Shown here one piece after another: positions 1 through 11,572 of a stretch of DNA of 64,000 bases (its first letter is position 1; every line of letters begins with the position of its first letter). The translations under genes were made by a program, and so were the position numbers. The stretch comes from Agrostemma githago (lineage: Eukaryota; Streptophyta; Magnoliopsida; Caryophyllales; Caryophyllaceae), in the NCBI GenBank assembly GCA_958450325.1, contig OY288246.1, positions 41,159,619 to 41,223,618 on the forward strand, read 5' to 3'. Under the pieces are notes generated by a model that was not told the DNA's origin, searched no databases, and saw only the letters and a program-made list of their open reading frames with translations.

Positions 1-2213
1 AATTCAGATGAGAAGATGAGCAGAGAGAGGCTTTTGAGCAGCTCAAGGAGCATTTGAAGAAACTCCCCACCCTAGCAAGACCGGTGGCAGGGGAGAAGCT
101 TTTCCTTTACATCGCTGTAACGAATTCAACAATAAGCGCAGTGATCTTAAGGGAAGAGGCAGGCTCCCAGCAACCCATATATTTCGTAAGTCATGCCCTA
201 GGGGCAGCAGAAAAAAACTACCCAGTGGTAGAAAAGGCAGCCTACGCAGTTGTCATCGCAACCAGAAAACTCAGGCCATACTTTGACGCACACCCTGTTG
301 TGGTATTGACCGACCAGCCGCTGGAGAAGGTGCTGGAAAAATTCGAGAAGTCTGGGAGACTGCTGAAATGGGCCTTTGAATTGAGTGGGCTGGGAATATC
401 ATACCAACCCAGGGCAGCCATCAAGGCGCAGGCATTGGTAGATTTTCTGGCCGAGTGCTCTCATTCGAAAGAAGACGATCCCCCCGCCGGTGAATGGGTG
501 GTATATACAGATGGATCCTCCACAATCAACGGTGCAGGGGCCGGGGTCGTATTGACCAGCTCTGAAGGAGTGGACTTCGAACAAGCTCTCAAGTTCACCT
601 TCCCTGCATCCAACAATGAAGCCGAATATGAAGCCATTCTCGCAGGCATTAATCTGGCCAAAGCCGCAGGAGCAGAGCGGGTCGTCTTAGCAACAGACTC
701 CCAGCTCATCGCTAACTATATTAACGGAGAATACGAAGCTAGAGATCAGACGATGGCCGCATATCTGGATAAGGTGAAGCAGGGATTGTCAGGGCTCAAG
801 TCCTATGAAGTCAGGCAGGTCCCCCGGTCCCAGAATAACCGGGCGGACGTCCTGTCAAAGTTGGCCAGTTCCAGCCTCCAGGACATACGAAGGTCGGTCT
901 GGGTAGACGTGGTCCAGGAAAAATTTACCACCCCCTGCCAGCCGGTCAACGTCATTGAAGAAGCAGGTCCTGAAGATTGGATGACCCCCATCATCCAATT
1001 CAAAAAACACAGAACTCTACCATCTGACCCTGCTCAAAAAAGAAAGATGTCGGCGAGAGCCGCGTGGTTCATACTGATAGGCGAGGACTTGTACAAGAAA
1101 TCATTCTCCTCACCCCTGCTCAAGTGTCTGGGGGCAAGGCAGGCTACAGAGGTCCTAGATGACATCCACTTGGGGATCTGCGGTCATCATATAGGAGGGA
1201 AGTCGCTGACCCACAAGGCCCTGAGGGCAGGATATTACTGGCCAACCCTGCTAGCAGACGCAAAAGATTTAACTCGAAGGTGCAGGAAGTGCCAGCTCTT
1301 CGCCCCATCGATTCACGCCCCGGCCCAGGAACTCAGGCCAATTCTGTCTCCCATCCCCTTTGCCTAGTGGGGAATGGACATATTGGGCCCCTTTACCGTT
1401 GCGACTGGGGGCAGGAAATTTTTAATTGTGGGGATCGACTATTTTACCAAGTGGATCGAAGCCAAAGCAGTGCCAAACATCACAGAGCCTGCGGTCAGGA
1501 AGGTAATCTGGAGGAACATCATAACCAGGTTTGGCCTACCAAAAATGCTGGTATTCGACCACGGAAGGCAATTCGACAACGACCCTTTGAAAATTTGGCT
1601 GGAAAGCCATGGCATAGCAGTCGCCTACTCTGCTGTTTGCCATCCCCAAACCAACGGGCAGGCTGAAGCTGCCAATAAACAAATTCTGAATGGACTCAAG
1701 AAGATGGTAGATGAGCTTAAAGGCAGATGGGCAGATGAGCTGCCAAGCATACTATGGTCAATTAGGACTACCCGAAAAGAATCCATGAGTCAGACCCCCT
1801 TCGGCCTGGTATACGGGGCGGAGGCCTTACTGCCCATAGAGGCACGGATCCCCACCCTGCGATCTCAACAGTATAACAGGGTGGGCAATGAAGCATCAAT
1901 GACTGAGGCCCTGGACCTAGTCAACGAAGTAAGGCAGAAGGCTAGCATGAACATAGCCGCCTACCAGCAACGAATGAGGAGGGCGTACAACAGGAAGGTA
2001 AACGAAAAAAGTTTCCAAGTAGGGGACTTGGTCTTAAGAAAAATGCAGGCAATGGGAAAATTGCGGGAGCACGGAAAGCTGAGCGCCAACTGGGAAGGCC
2101 CATATGAGGTAACCCAGATTAAGGGGCCAGGCACCTACAAAATCGCCAATCTTGAAGGCTAAGAATTGGCCACCCACTGGAATGCGGACACCTTAAAAAA
2201 GTACTACGTCTAA
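1..2213 (+). pseudogene. gag-pol C-terminal part (RNase H, aRNase H, integrase), element A
   Basis: One reading frame from base 3 to the TAA at 2211-2213, broken by three nonsense codons: TGA at 9-11 (W in the sister copies), TAG at 1365-1367 and TAA at 2160-2162 (both Q in the sisters). Visible domains: end of the RT thumb and the ordinary RNase H (YIAVTN, TDQPLEK), then a second, archaeal-type RNase H (TDGSS, EAEYEA, ATDSQL, NNRADVLS), then integrase with a zinc finger (GHHIGG...CRKCQLF) and core (MDILGPF, FDHGRQFDND, NGQAEAAN). The second RNase H is diagnostic of the Tat lineage. The frame ends NADTLKKYYV, as in the other copies. All three stops are explained by single C-to-T or G-to-A changes, so this is decay by point mutation with no frameshift. 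Confidence 0.93.
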
Positions 2214-2250
2214 TGCTAAAGAAGCTTAAGTAATTCTCTTTCGAAAAATT

Positions 2251-2294
2251 GGCGGAGGACGCTCAGAATGCAATGTCGACGGCTCCGACCACAG
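2251..2294 (+). other. conserved motif just after the pol stop (A)
   Basis: A block of about 40 bp, GGCGGAGGACG followed by GTCGACGGCTCCGAC, lies 40-60 bp after the gag-pol stop in all three Retand-like copies (also near 24067 and 33333) although the flanking bases have diverged. The second half can fold on GTCG/CGAC. Function unknown. Confidence 0.5.
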
Positions 2295-2396
2295 TTATTT
2301 TAAGAGTTTTTTAGACAAGAAATGAGAAAGTCTGAAAATTTATACTCGTTGTCTGTTTAAAGCTTGCATTTTTTCACACACAAACGAGCAGGGGGC

Positions 2397-2945
2397 AATA
2401 GGGGGAGACCCCCCTGTTTCTAAAACCAAGGGAAATAGATCCCCCAACAAAAATTTTAAGTCCCCCTGCCTACGTCTGGGCAGGCAGGGGGCAGGCCCCC
2501 TGGACTTCGACCAGAAGCCAGGGTCAGGCCGGGCCCCACGCGCTGAACAAACAAGGACTGGGGGCAGCCCCCCAACCTTGTATAAAAAACGCAAAGCCTC
2601 ACTGCCTACCTCTAGGCAGGCAGGGGGCAGGCCCCCTGGACTTCGAACAGAAGCCAGGGTCAGGCCAGGCCTCGCACGCCAAAATAACAAGGATTGGGGG
2701 CAACCCCCCAACCTTGTATAAAAAACACAAAGTCCCCCTGCCTATCTCTGGACATGCAGGAGGCAGGCTCCCCGGACTTCGAACAGAAGTCAGGGTCAGG
2801 CCAGGCCTCGCACGACAAAAGAACAAGGACTGGGGGCAGCCCTCCAACCTTGTATAAAAAACGCAGTCACCCCTACCTACCTCTGGGCAGGCAGGGGGGC
2901 AGGCCCCTTGGACTTCGACCAGAAACCAAGGTCAGGTCATACCTT
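2397..2945 (+). repeat. Retand internal tandem repeat, about 135 bp unit, about 4 copies (A)
   Basis: Unit landmarks (AAGGACT/AAGGATT) recur at 2553, 2689 and 2824, giving a period of 135-136 bp, with degenerate copies at both ends. Each unit contains GGGGGCAGGCCCCC-type near-palindromes and a conserved TTGTATAAAAAA stretch. It lies between the pol stop and the antisense ORFs, as the repeat does in published Retand elements. Several short ORFs across it are periodic artefacts. Confidence 0.85.
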
Positions 2946-3176
2946 AGAAAAAGAACATCAAACAAATGTAAAGAAAATATATTCATAGCGGATAAAAAGA
3001 GTTTTGAACAAAGAAGAGGCTAAGAATCCAGAAACAAAAAGAAGTTAAGATATTACATCAGATAAGGCAGCCGACCACATCAGGGCCCGGCGCGCAAAAA
3101 AGTTAAAATGTCAGCGAGGGAGCAAAAGCGCAGTAGGATAAGGGCAAGAGCCCTCAGAGGACGACTGCCCTGCATG

Positions 3177-4226
3177 TTAAACATCGGGAGCATCTTGACT
3201 AGGGCCATTCGCCTCGTCAGGCGGCCTGTTCGCCCGAGCTTCGTTCTTAGTAGCATAAATACCTCGGAAGGCATCCTCATTAAAATCAGGGAACATTTCC
3301 CTAATAACTTCCATAACATGCTCCAAGGAAGAAGAAGCCCCATCCTGAAAGCTCGTTTCCACTGCAGTATCAGCTTCCGGCAGATTGGCATCCTTCTCCT
3401 TCTGTCATTCCTCGCCCTTTACCTTCAAGTCATCCTGGGCCTTCTTGAGGTCTGAATCAGCCTTGAACAGACGCTCTTCCAGGTCAACTACCCTTCCTTT
3501 GGTTTGCTCCAGCTCAGCCACCACTTTTTTAGCCTGCTCCACTTCCTGCCTGCCCTCTTTCAGCTCCGCCTCCAGTTTAGACGCCTCCCTCACAGCTCTT
3601 TCGCCATGAGCCTTCCACTGGGTCGCCTGACCGTTGGCCTCCTCCAAATCGCCCTCCTGCTTCGCCAGCTGGTCCTTCAAGTTGGTGATAAGGGTAACAT
3701 CTCTTTCAACCATAGCAAGGCGATCAGGGGGAGGGAGCCCAGGGGTAACAACTAACTCTTCATCACTCAGACGGCTAAGGGACGCCAGCTCAGCAGAAGC
3801 TTGAAGCACCCTGGAAGTGCGCTGGATGTACTGGATCACCTGATTAGTAGTGGAGGTTACAAATTTGGTGAGGTGATCCGCCAAAACAACACCGGAGTCT
3901 GAGAGCAGGGCAGAGACGTCCAAACTGTCGTCAGCAGTATAGTGGAACTCAGTATTTTCCTCTGAAAAGAGGGTGCCCGGGACATCGCGAGCAGGGCGCT
4001 TGGGGTCAGGAGTGTCGGCGTCGGCATCTAAATCGACCACATGCGTAGCACCTGAGGGCTCTCTGTTCCTCTTCCTCTTGCTCTCCAGAGGAACGCTCTC
4101 CCCAGTTTCTTCGGAGTTAACAGGTCGTCGTCCCAGGGGAGTATGAGTCCCTGCAGGGGAACCACCCTGCTTGCTGGCAGGAGAGGTGGTGGCCTCCGAG
4201 GTAGCCTCCGTCTCCACGCCCCGGGT
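3177..4226 (-). pseudogene. antisense ORF1, C-terminal part (element A), split by a nested element
   Basis: Minus-strand frame matching the C-terminal 350 residues or so of the intact ORF1 in element C (34803-37145). It has a linker rich in Ala, Pro, Ser and Thr, a DSLDVSALLSDSG block, then a long heptad-like Lys/Glu/Ala/Leu region that should be a coiled coil, and a conserved VMEVIREMFPDF tail. An in-frame TGA at 3405-3407 stands where element C has Trp (KGEW). The reading frame is cut at 4226 by an Ogre-like LTR and resumes at 13993. Its function is unknown; the N-terminal half resembles the plant protein domain labelled putative gypsy-type transposon protein. Confidence 0.8.
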
Positions 4227-6656
4227 TTTAGACACCCGCATTTTGACTGCCAGGTGTCTATGGTAGTTTCCCAAAAAACACCCGATGATGATCGGACGCT
4301 AACGTGCTTCTATGCGCTCGGATACGGGCTCAAATCCATTAATTGCTGGCTAACACACTTACAGAGTACAAATCGCACAAAATTAACCTCGAATCCAGGT
4401 CCAGTGGGCCGTTTCCAATCAAATAAGACTAATTTGGGTCAAAACCGACACCGGAATTAAAATCGACTTTTAGCGATTGGGTCAACCCTGGTCAGAGTCG
4501 TTTCCGAGACACATCAAAGCAGCCACTCAAATACAAAAAGTCCAACTCAAGAAGCAAAACCAACAGTCCACCTTCAGACGGGCCATCAGGTCAAGTCCGT
4601 CAGGGCACAAAACCCTAGACAACAAAATACATGGGCAATGCCTATATAAGCAACCCCATGCACACTCAATTTCACAACTTTACAACCCTAATCACAACTT
4701 TTTCACAACCTCAAGAGCCCTACAAACACATACAACATCTATTACAAACCCTAATCAAACCCTAGCAATCCTACACTAGCAAAAACCCTAAACCTAATTT
4801 TAGGAATTAATCCCGAGCCACCATAACTTAACCTCCATAAAACCTCGAAGACTCTTGTGTAAAGCCACGGTTACGAGTCCGTTCCGAGACAAGAACATGT
4901 AGGTTGAGGGTGTCAAAACCCCTTTCTTTCCTTCTTCTTCTCTTCTCGTCATCTTCCTCCTTTTCCACGTTTTTTTTATTTTGTTTATCGCATAATAATA
5001 TCAATAATACCGTTAGCATTAAAACATTAAAATACTTGTCGATTTGTGTCGAGTGTGAATGATGGTGGGATAAGAAAACCCGAATATACAAGTGTACTGC
5101 ACACAGCGTTGCCGGTCGCTTATCCCATCACCATGATCACTTGATTATTGAGACGAGTTAACCTAAACAATAATTCGTTTATTTTCGTTTGCATCGTCAT
5201 TCAAGTCACGTATTTATATCGATTTCAAAAACATGCATTCTATTTAATAAGGGTCGAAACCCGTTGACGCGGATCCGACATCACAATCCCTAGGGATTTA
5301 TTTCGATGTCGGAAAAGCCGAGGGAATCAAGTCTTTCAATTCAAGCAAAGCGTCGATCTTTTGGATTCGATACCAATTCCGTAATTGGATGTCGAATCTA
5401 ACGATCTAGTCAAATAAATTAACTAATGCGATTTTTTCGTTGATGCTAAAATAATTGTCATACAATTCGTTAGAATTACGACATTATTAAACGCGGAGGA
5501 AATCTACTCATATCGCGATAGTTAATTTAAGACGACTTAAATCAATTTTTATTTTATTTTATTTTATTTTCACTCTAGTATTCCATATCGATTCAATAAT
5601 CGAATATGGGATACAACGAGTATTCAAATTTAGAATCGAGTATAAATCCCATAATATTTATATCTGATTCAACAAAATCAATACTTTATAAAATCCGAGT
5701 CGAGCATAAATTGTACAATATTTATGTCCGATTCGGCAGAATCATCGAATTATCAAAAATCAAAAAGCAATTTCGAAAGTCAATAATAAATTGCAAAGCG
5801 AATTATAATTCGTACAGGGGGCACTCGACCGAGTGCCTAGCCCACTCGATCGAGTAGCCCATCATCACGATCAATGTCGTGAGTCCTACAACATCATTCG
5901 AGTCTCGTCAATTCTTTTTATGACTTCGGTCAACACGTGCCTAATTAATCACGTGTACTACTATCTTTTCAAACCATGCATCGTCCAATTTTACATCATT
6001 CTATTTCATTCATTAATTTGCAAACCGTTATTATTCGTTATACCGTTACTAACCGTTTGTTATTCTTGTTGATTTATCGTTTGTTTTATTTTACTAAAAT
6101 GAACCCACATGCTAAAATTCAACTTCGACGTTAGAATTAATTGCATTAAATTGACATAGAAACCCTTTTCAATTTCATTCACATGCTTAGGGAAAACAAC
6201 GTTTGCATAAGCATTTTTCACCGAATTACTAACGTGCGTATTAGAAAGTCATTTGAGATCTTAGTAGAGTCCGCTAAGTGCGGGCGGTGTTGGGAAGGGT
6301 GTCCTTTATGGGCTTCCCAACACGTACCCTCACCCCTTACTCAGAACCTCGGTTTCCGGATGCCCGAAACCGTTGGCGCAGGAGAGTCATTCAATACACG
6401 ATAACCGGTAGTGACGGTATCGGTATCGCAATGCAAAGGGACGAGCCCAATAAACTCTGACATCGGAAATGGGCCGTATTTTGTATACGACCCACTACGA
6501 CATAGAGTGGGCTCGAATGGTTCCGAATAACCACAAAATTCGGTGGCGACTCCACTTCGACCAAAATTTCAATTCGATCCATTCTCATATGGAGAATCAT
6601 TCGCCTACCCAAACCCGTGCGTGGCCGCGTCGGGGTGGACCTATGTCATGTCCACA
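4227..6656 (+). repeat. 5' LTR of the Ogre-like element
   Basis: Starts TTTAGACACC (TGTAGACACC in the 3' copy, so the second base has mutated) and ends TGTCCACA. A TATATAAG box lies at 4643-4650. Open reading frames inside it are duplicated in the 3' LTR and have no coding signature. Confidence 0.88.
4643..4650 (+). promoter_or_regulatory. TATA box in the Ogre-like 5' LTR
   Basis: TATATAAG preceded by GC-rich DNA and followed by an A/C-rich leader. It is repeated exactly in the 3' LTR at about 11989-11996, as expected for the U3/R promoter. Confidence 0.6.
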
Positions 6657-6659
6657 ATT

Positions 6660-6677
6660 TAGCGACTCCGCTGGAGA
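6660..6677 (+). other. primer binding site of the Ogre-like element
   Basis: TAGCGACTCCGCTGGAGA lies four bases after the 5' LTR end. It differs by two bases from TGGCGACTCCGCTGGGGA, the PBS type reported for Ogre elements (tRNA-Arg). Confidence 0.7.
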
Positions 6678-8286
6678 TTAACTGATGCGTGACTTACCAT
6701 CGGCATCCTCTGGGTGAGACTCGAATAGAAATCGTTTGACAAATACAATACGCGTTTTAGTTCTACGGTTCACGCATAATCCACATTTTCCCGGGCCGGT
6801 ACTGGTGACCGACGTCCCACTATACCATTGATGTACTCCAACATGGATATGTCAAAAGGTGTCCATAGTCGATTCGAGTGGGTTTCGCGGCTTGTTCTAA
6901 GCTCAATTCGACTTAGAGAGTCCGTCCCGATCAACGTCTAGACTATGTACACTGGTATAGACCGACCAAGACTTAGAGTAAAGAATACATGCTGTCGTCA
7001 TAATGCTTACGTGACTATGTGCTACTTGGTTTCCGTGTCGTTTTCAAAAACCGTCATTTCAAAAAATGCATCTTTCCAAAAATATTCAACTTTCAAAAAC
7101 TCGGAAAGCTGCCGAAATTTAGGACATATGATTTGACTCAAAACAAGCCTATTTTCTAGCCGGCATGCCGCCCATTTCAAAATCCTTCCGAACTTCCGAT
7201 CCACCATTTGATTTTCGAATTTTCAAAAATTCAATTTCAATTTTCAAATCTTCGAGATGCCGTTTTTGATTTTCAAATCTTCGGGATCTCATCTTCATTT
7301 TTCAAATCGTCGGAAATTCTTTTTTCCGACATTCAAATTTTCAATTTTCAAAATATCCAATTTCAAAACCCGGGACACATACCGAATTTAGGACTTATGA
7401 TTTTACTCAAAATAGCCTATTTTCTAGACGGTACGCTGCCCAATTCAAAACTCAAAAATACTTTCGAACTTTCAAAACCGAGGCCCGATGCACTTTCCGA
7501 TTTTTTTCAAAAAATCGGGCCTCTCCACCGAGTTATCTCAGAATTTTCAAATCAATCAATTTTCAAAACCTTTCTCTTCTTAGGACTTCCCGTATTTAGC
7601 AGTGTCGGGTCATGTCATAAGTCGTCGAAGTCTTTAGCGTCGAAACTCCGTCGATCTTACATCACGAGTTTCTTCCCTATCCCAGTCCGCCTTATTAGAC
7701 TAAGGCAAGGCCCACCTACGTAGGACATACTCCTACAAAGGAAGGCCCGTCTACACACTCGAGTCTAAAAGTCTGTGGATGTCTCACGTGGACCTTCCTT
7801 CGAACAGGACTCGGCCCACATAGCCGAATCCTAAGGAAGGCCCACCTTTCACGAGTCACCCGTCTAGGTGTCTTTTCCGAGTCAACCTTTTACAAGGCAT
7901 AGCCCTATAACAGAAGGTTCGTGGTCCTTACGTCTAAAGGGTCACTCGTCCCACACTCGAGTCTTAACAAAATTAACGATCCCACTTGGGGGCTATTCTC
8001 CGACGGAGTGATTAATCACAGTCATTCCGAGAATCGCGCCCTACACATTCGTCTTAGGAGGGTCTAACCCAAGTCAAACATGGTCGCCCCATTTTCAGAC
8101 TCACCCTTCTGCAGCTCGAGTCTAATTTGCGGTCGTTACCTCGTCTAGGTCAACATTCAAGTATCCCGGTCCGAGAGTCCTTGTCATTTCCGTCACCCCG
8201 GGCCATGTCTATTTTGACTCATCATGTACGCAAAACCGAGCTAAGGCGAGTTCTAACACCTGTCATTTCTTCCGATCAGGGACCCT
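6678..8286 (+). other. non-coding leader of the Ogre-like element
   Basis: No convincing ORF. Contains many degenerate repeats of short TTTTCAAA and CTTCGGGAT type (about 7040-7600) and a stretch rich in GGCCCACC and CGAGTC (7690-8200). An ORF at 7208-7723 is a by-product of the TTTTCAAA repeats. Confidence 0.5.
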
Positions 8287-8964
8287 ATGACCGAGACACT
8301 ACCAAACCACGACAAATCCCATGCCATCAAGAAAGGGGATATCCAGAGGAGTACGCTTATGCTATCTTGCTCCATTAACAACATCTTCTCGAAAATCAAT
8401 ACTGCCCTAGATAACCCAAGTTCCAGGGTAACCATCATCGAAGAAGACCTTGTAAGAACCCGATCCCATCTAACACAACTAGAGCGGGTAAGGCAGCCAA
8501 TCACCCAACCGAGTCATTTGAAGGGTGAACACTCTTGCGAAACTGTTCGATACCCTCAAGATGGTAAGGCCAAGAGAAGTAACCCTCAAGTCACCTCTCC
8601 AAAAATCAAGAATCAGTCAAAGGAAAGGACATTTACCCACTTGGATATGTCCTACACCATCGCTTTCCAGAGGTTGGTTCCGAAGGGCCTAGTGCTACCT
8701 ATAGGCCCAACAGCCGACCCACCTGTGGAGAAATGTTCCAAAGCATGGAACGCCAAGCATTACTGCAAATTCCACAGAGGGAGGGGACACGATACAGAAC
8801 AATGCTGGAAGCTGAAACATCTCATTCAAGACTTCCTCGATGCCGGGAAGACTCCCGTTTTGGAAACATTGTCACTTGCAAAGCCCCTCGTGGACTACAC
8901 AGGGCCCGATGACCGAAGCATCCAATCTACCTCTCATGCACCCAAGAGTCCGGATTTGATTTAA
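8287..8964 (+). pseudogene. gag remnant with CHHC zinc knuckle, Ogre-like element
   Basis: A 225-codon frame. The C-terminal half is recognisably Tat/Ogre gag: a block starting FTHLDMSYTIAFQRL and leading to the knuckle CKFHRGRGHDTEQC (C-X2-H-X4-H-X4-C), followed by KLKHLIQDFLDAG. The N-terminal half shows no capsid-like sequence, so the main gag domain has been lost or replaced. Frame integrity is good for a relic, so a short RNA-binding peptide could still be made, but I see no independent evidence of that. No pol follows. Confidence 0.7.
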
Positions 8965-10077
8965 GTCCGAGTCTGAGTCTGAGTCTAGGATGTTCTATTC
9001 CAAAGCCAAGGTCAAAGTCAGAGTCAGAGTCAGTTGTATTCTGTCCTCTTTTTCAAAATGCAATAAAATCAGCTTTCAATATTCTTTCTCATATATATTT
9101 TCCTTATGTGTTTCCGAGAACATGATGAACACCATCATACACTGTGAGCACACGCACGTGACTATTATAGGCACATCTATAATGACTGCAGGAAACCGAG
9201 CCCGTGTTTTCTTTTTACCAATTCCGTGTCTGGTATAGAAAAACCACATAACTACCCGTAGCAGGAGCGGTATCGAATCCTATGACAAATCTAGATAATC
9301 TCCTAGTTTGGTTTCAAGACGGGAGGCAAGCCCATTTCCCACAATAAAATACCCCTCCAATAAGACTGACCAATCCCTACCTTAGGTGTTAGTCTGACCG
9401 GCAAAAAAAAACAAAAAAAAACACTAGACAAAAAAATCAAAAGTAAAAAAAAAACAAAAAGAAGGCCATCAAAAAAAGAAAGGGCCAAAACAAAAGAAGA
9501 CCATCAAAAAAAGAAAACTGGACAAAAAAAATCGAAAGTCCATGAGAAAAAAAAAAGCAAAAGGCCAAAAAAAAACAAAAGCAGGCCATCATCAAAAAAT
9601 TCAGAATACCCATGACCGTGGTCAACGGTCAATTCAAGGGAAAGCCCCACGACTAGGGTACAGTCAAAATTATCAAAACCCATGACCGCGGCTAAGAGGT
9701 CAATAAAAAATCAAATACCCATGACCGTGGTCAACGGCAACTCAAGTGAAAATCCTTTGACCGTGGTACGGTCAAATTCAAAATTATCCATGCCATCCAA
9801 TAGGGGAGTAACAATCAAGCTGGTCAGCGAACACCACACTCAGCCTTCCCACATTACAACCCTCAAGACCTTCCCGAGACCCAGGCCAGAGACAACCCGG
9901 AATTTTGAGGATTCAAGCTCCATAGGATACCCCTAACAATTAGGGCCAGACATGGAAACCAAATCCCGCATTATCAAACCAGCCCTCGAAGCCTTAGCTC
10001 CACAGAACCGAGCTCCAGATTTCGAGTCATCAAAGCCATTTACTTCCTAGCACCACATTTCCAAAAACATCAAATTT
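8965..10077 (+). other. non-coding interior with A-rich and GACCGTGGTCA repeats
   Basis: Replaces the pol region. Contains a very A-rich stretch (9400-9600) and three to four degenerate copies of CCCATGACCGTGGTCAACGG (9607-9780), each holding the palindrome TGACCGNGGTCA. Nothing coding seen. Confidence 0.5.
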
Positions 10078-10228
10078 CACGAGAGCAGAACTCGTTAAAA
10101 ATCCCGAGAACAAAACTCGTTAAAATTCCCCGAGAGCAGAACTTGTTAAAAATCCCGAGAGCAGAACTCGTTAAAAATCCCGAGAGCAGAACTCGTTAAA
10201 AATCCCGAGAACAAAACTCATTAAAATC
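10078..10228 (+). repeat. 25-26 bp minisatellite, about 6 copies
   Basis: Tandem copies of the unit CGAGAGCAGAACTCGTTAAA plus about six bases (AATCC), with AGCAGA/ACAAAA variants in alternating copies. Each unit has a small inverted repeat, CGAG...CTCG. Confidence 0.8.
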
Positions 10229-11572
10229 CCATCCAAACCAGTTACCAACCCCAAACACGGGACTCAACCTGCAGTCGGCCTAGAACATGTCCAAATAGTT
10301 CACACCAACTCTGGGGGCTACCCCGGAGAACGCTCACAGTCACAGGATTAACATCCTAACCATTCTAGCCCTTTGATCAAGACATCATTGGGAATGCACC
10401 TAGCCTACACCGTCGCTATGGTTAGTTACACACAAAGTCCTATTAGACTAGGCACCATAATACATCTTCCGACACTGAACTACGGCTTGGTTTGATTTCA
10501 CTACACGTGAATACGTAGGAAGCCTTTCAACAGAGGCACAACCACTCACATTGACACACATTCAAAAAGCGCCATCATTCTGGTCACGACACCATCATGT
10601 TCTCAACAGCTAGCTTTGTCGTCCTGGGGGCTTCTCTTAGGCGGGAAACCTCCATCCGCTCACAAAATCAAAAAAAAATCTAGCCTCCTTTCTACAATGT
10701 GTCCTAGTACTCGGCTCAGTCGAAGACGAGAATCTGTCAGGACTCGAAGCAATACCCATTTTGGACTGTGCCCTAAAATCAGAGATCCAGAAGGGCACCA
10801 GACTAAAACAGTCTCATTACAAACTACTGAAGTCCCCTATAGCATATCCATCCCATTTCGATGTTCGACCGTGTTGCCACTCGCCTAGGCCACGGAATAG
10901 CGCAACTCGAGAGTCTCGTCATCTTAGGTGGCCCATCCCCTACCGAGTCACGGTCCAACCCCTAGAGAGTCCAGTCCGTGTCGGTCAACTCGTCCTGTCG
11001 CGTCCAGAGTCAAGTCTGTCGGTATGTCTCTCTCCAAATTCTCATTTTAAAATTTGCAAAACTTAGTCATTTGAGAAAATCCTTTTCGACAAGGTCAAAT
11101 TTCGGTCTATTTAAACTGCAAATTTCTACCCCTTTTCCATTTTGAAAACCTAGCCCGTGGGCGCTTTCAGGATTTCAATTTCAAAAATTTCAAAAAAATC
11201 AAAAATCATTTTCCCCAGCGCGAGTCATTTTACTACCTACGTGTTGCATGCAAATTTTATGTGACTTATACAGGTACGACTCAAACAGGGATGTGCAACC
11301 CACTACATCTCCTCAGTGGAAGCCAACGGCAGCATTTCACGGGATGAGCCTACATACAGGCATGCCCAGGACTTATGCGACAAGTCCAATTCCCCACGGA
11401 GTTACCGTCATCAGCTCAGGTATGACTTCTAGCTTGTGGCTGGCGAGCCCTTCACGCGAGTCTAATGGACTATAAACGACCCGACCGGAAGTCCGCCAGG
11501 TTTCAATCCTCGATTGGCCTGGTGGCTACTCTGACTTTCGCCTTGTCCAAGCTTCAGTCAGAGTGGGGGCTC
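10229..11572 (+). other. non-coding 3' interior and polypurine tract of the Ogre-like element
   Basis: No supported ORF. The last bases before the 3' LTR, AGAGTGGGGGCTC at about 11560-11572, are a plausible polypurine tract priming plus-strand synthesis. Confidence 0.5.

Noticed and set aside
4828..5091. 87-codon ORF on the minus strand, repeated identically at 12171-12434
   Set aside because: Identical because it lies in the two LTRs of one element; it spans a promoter-proximal leader and has no recognisable domain.
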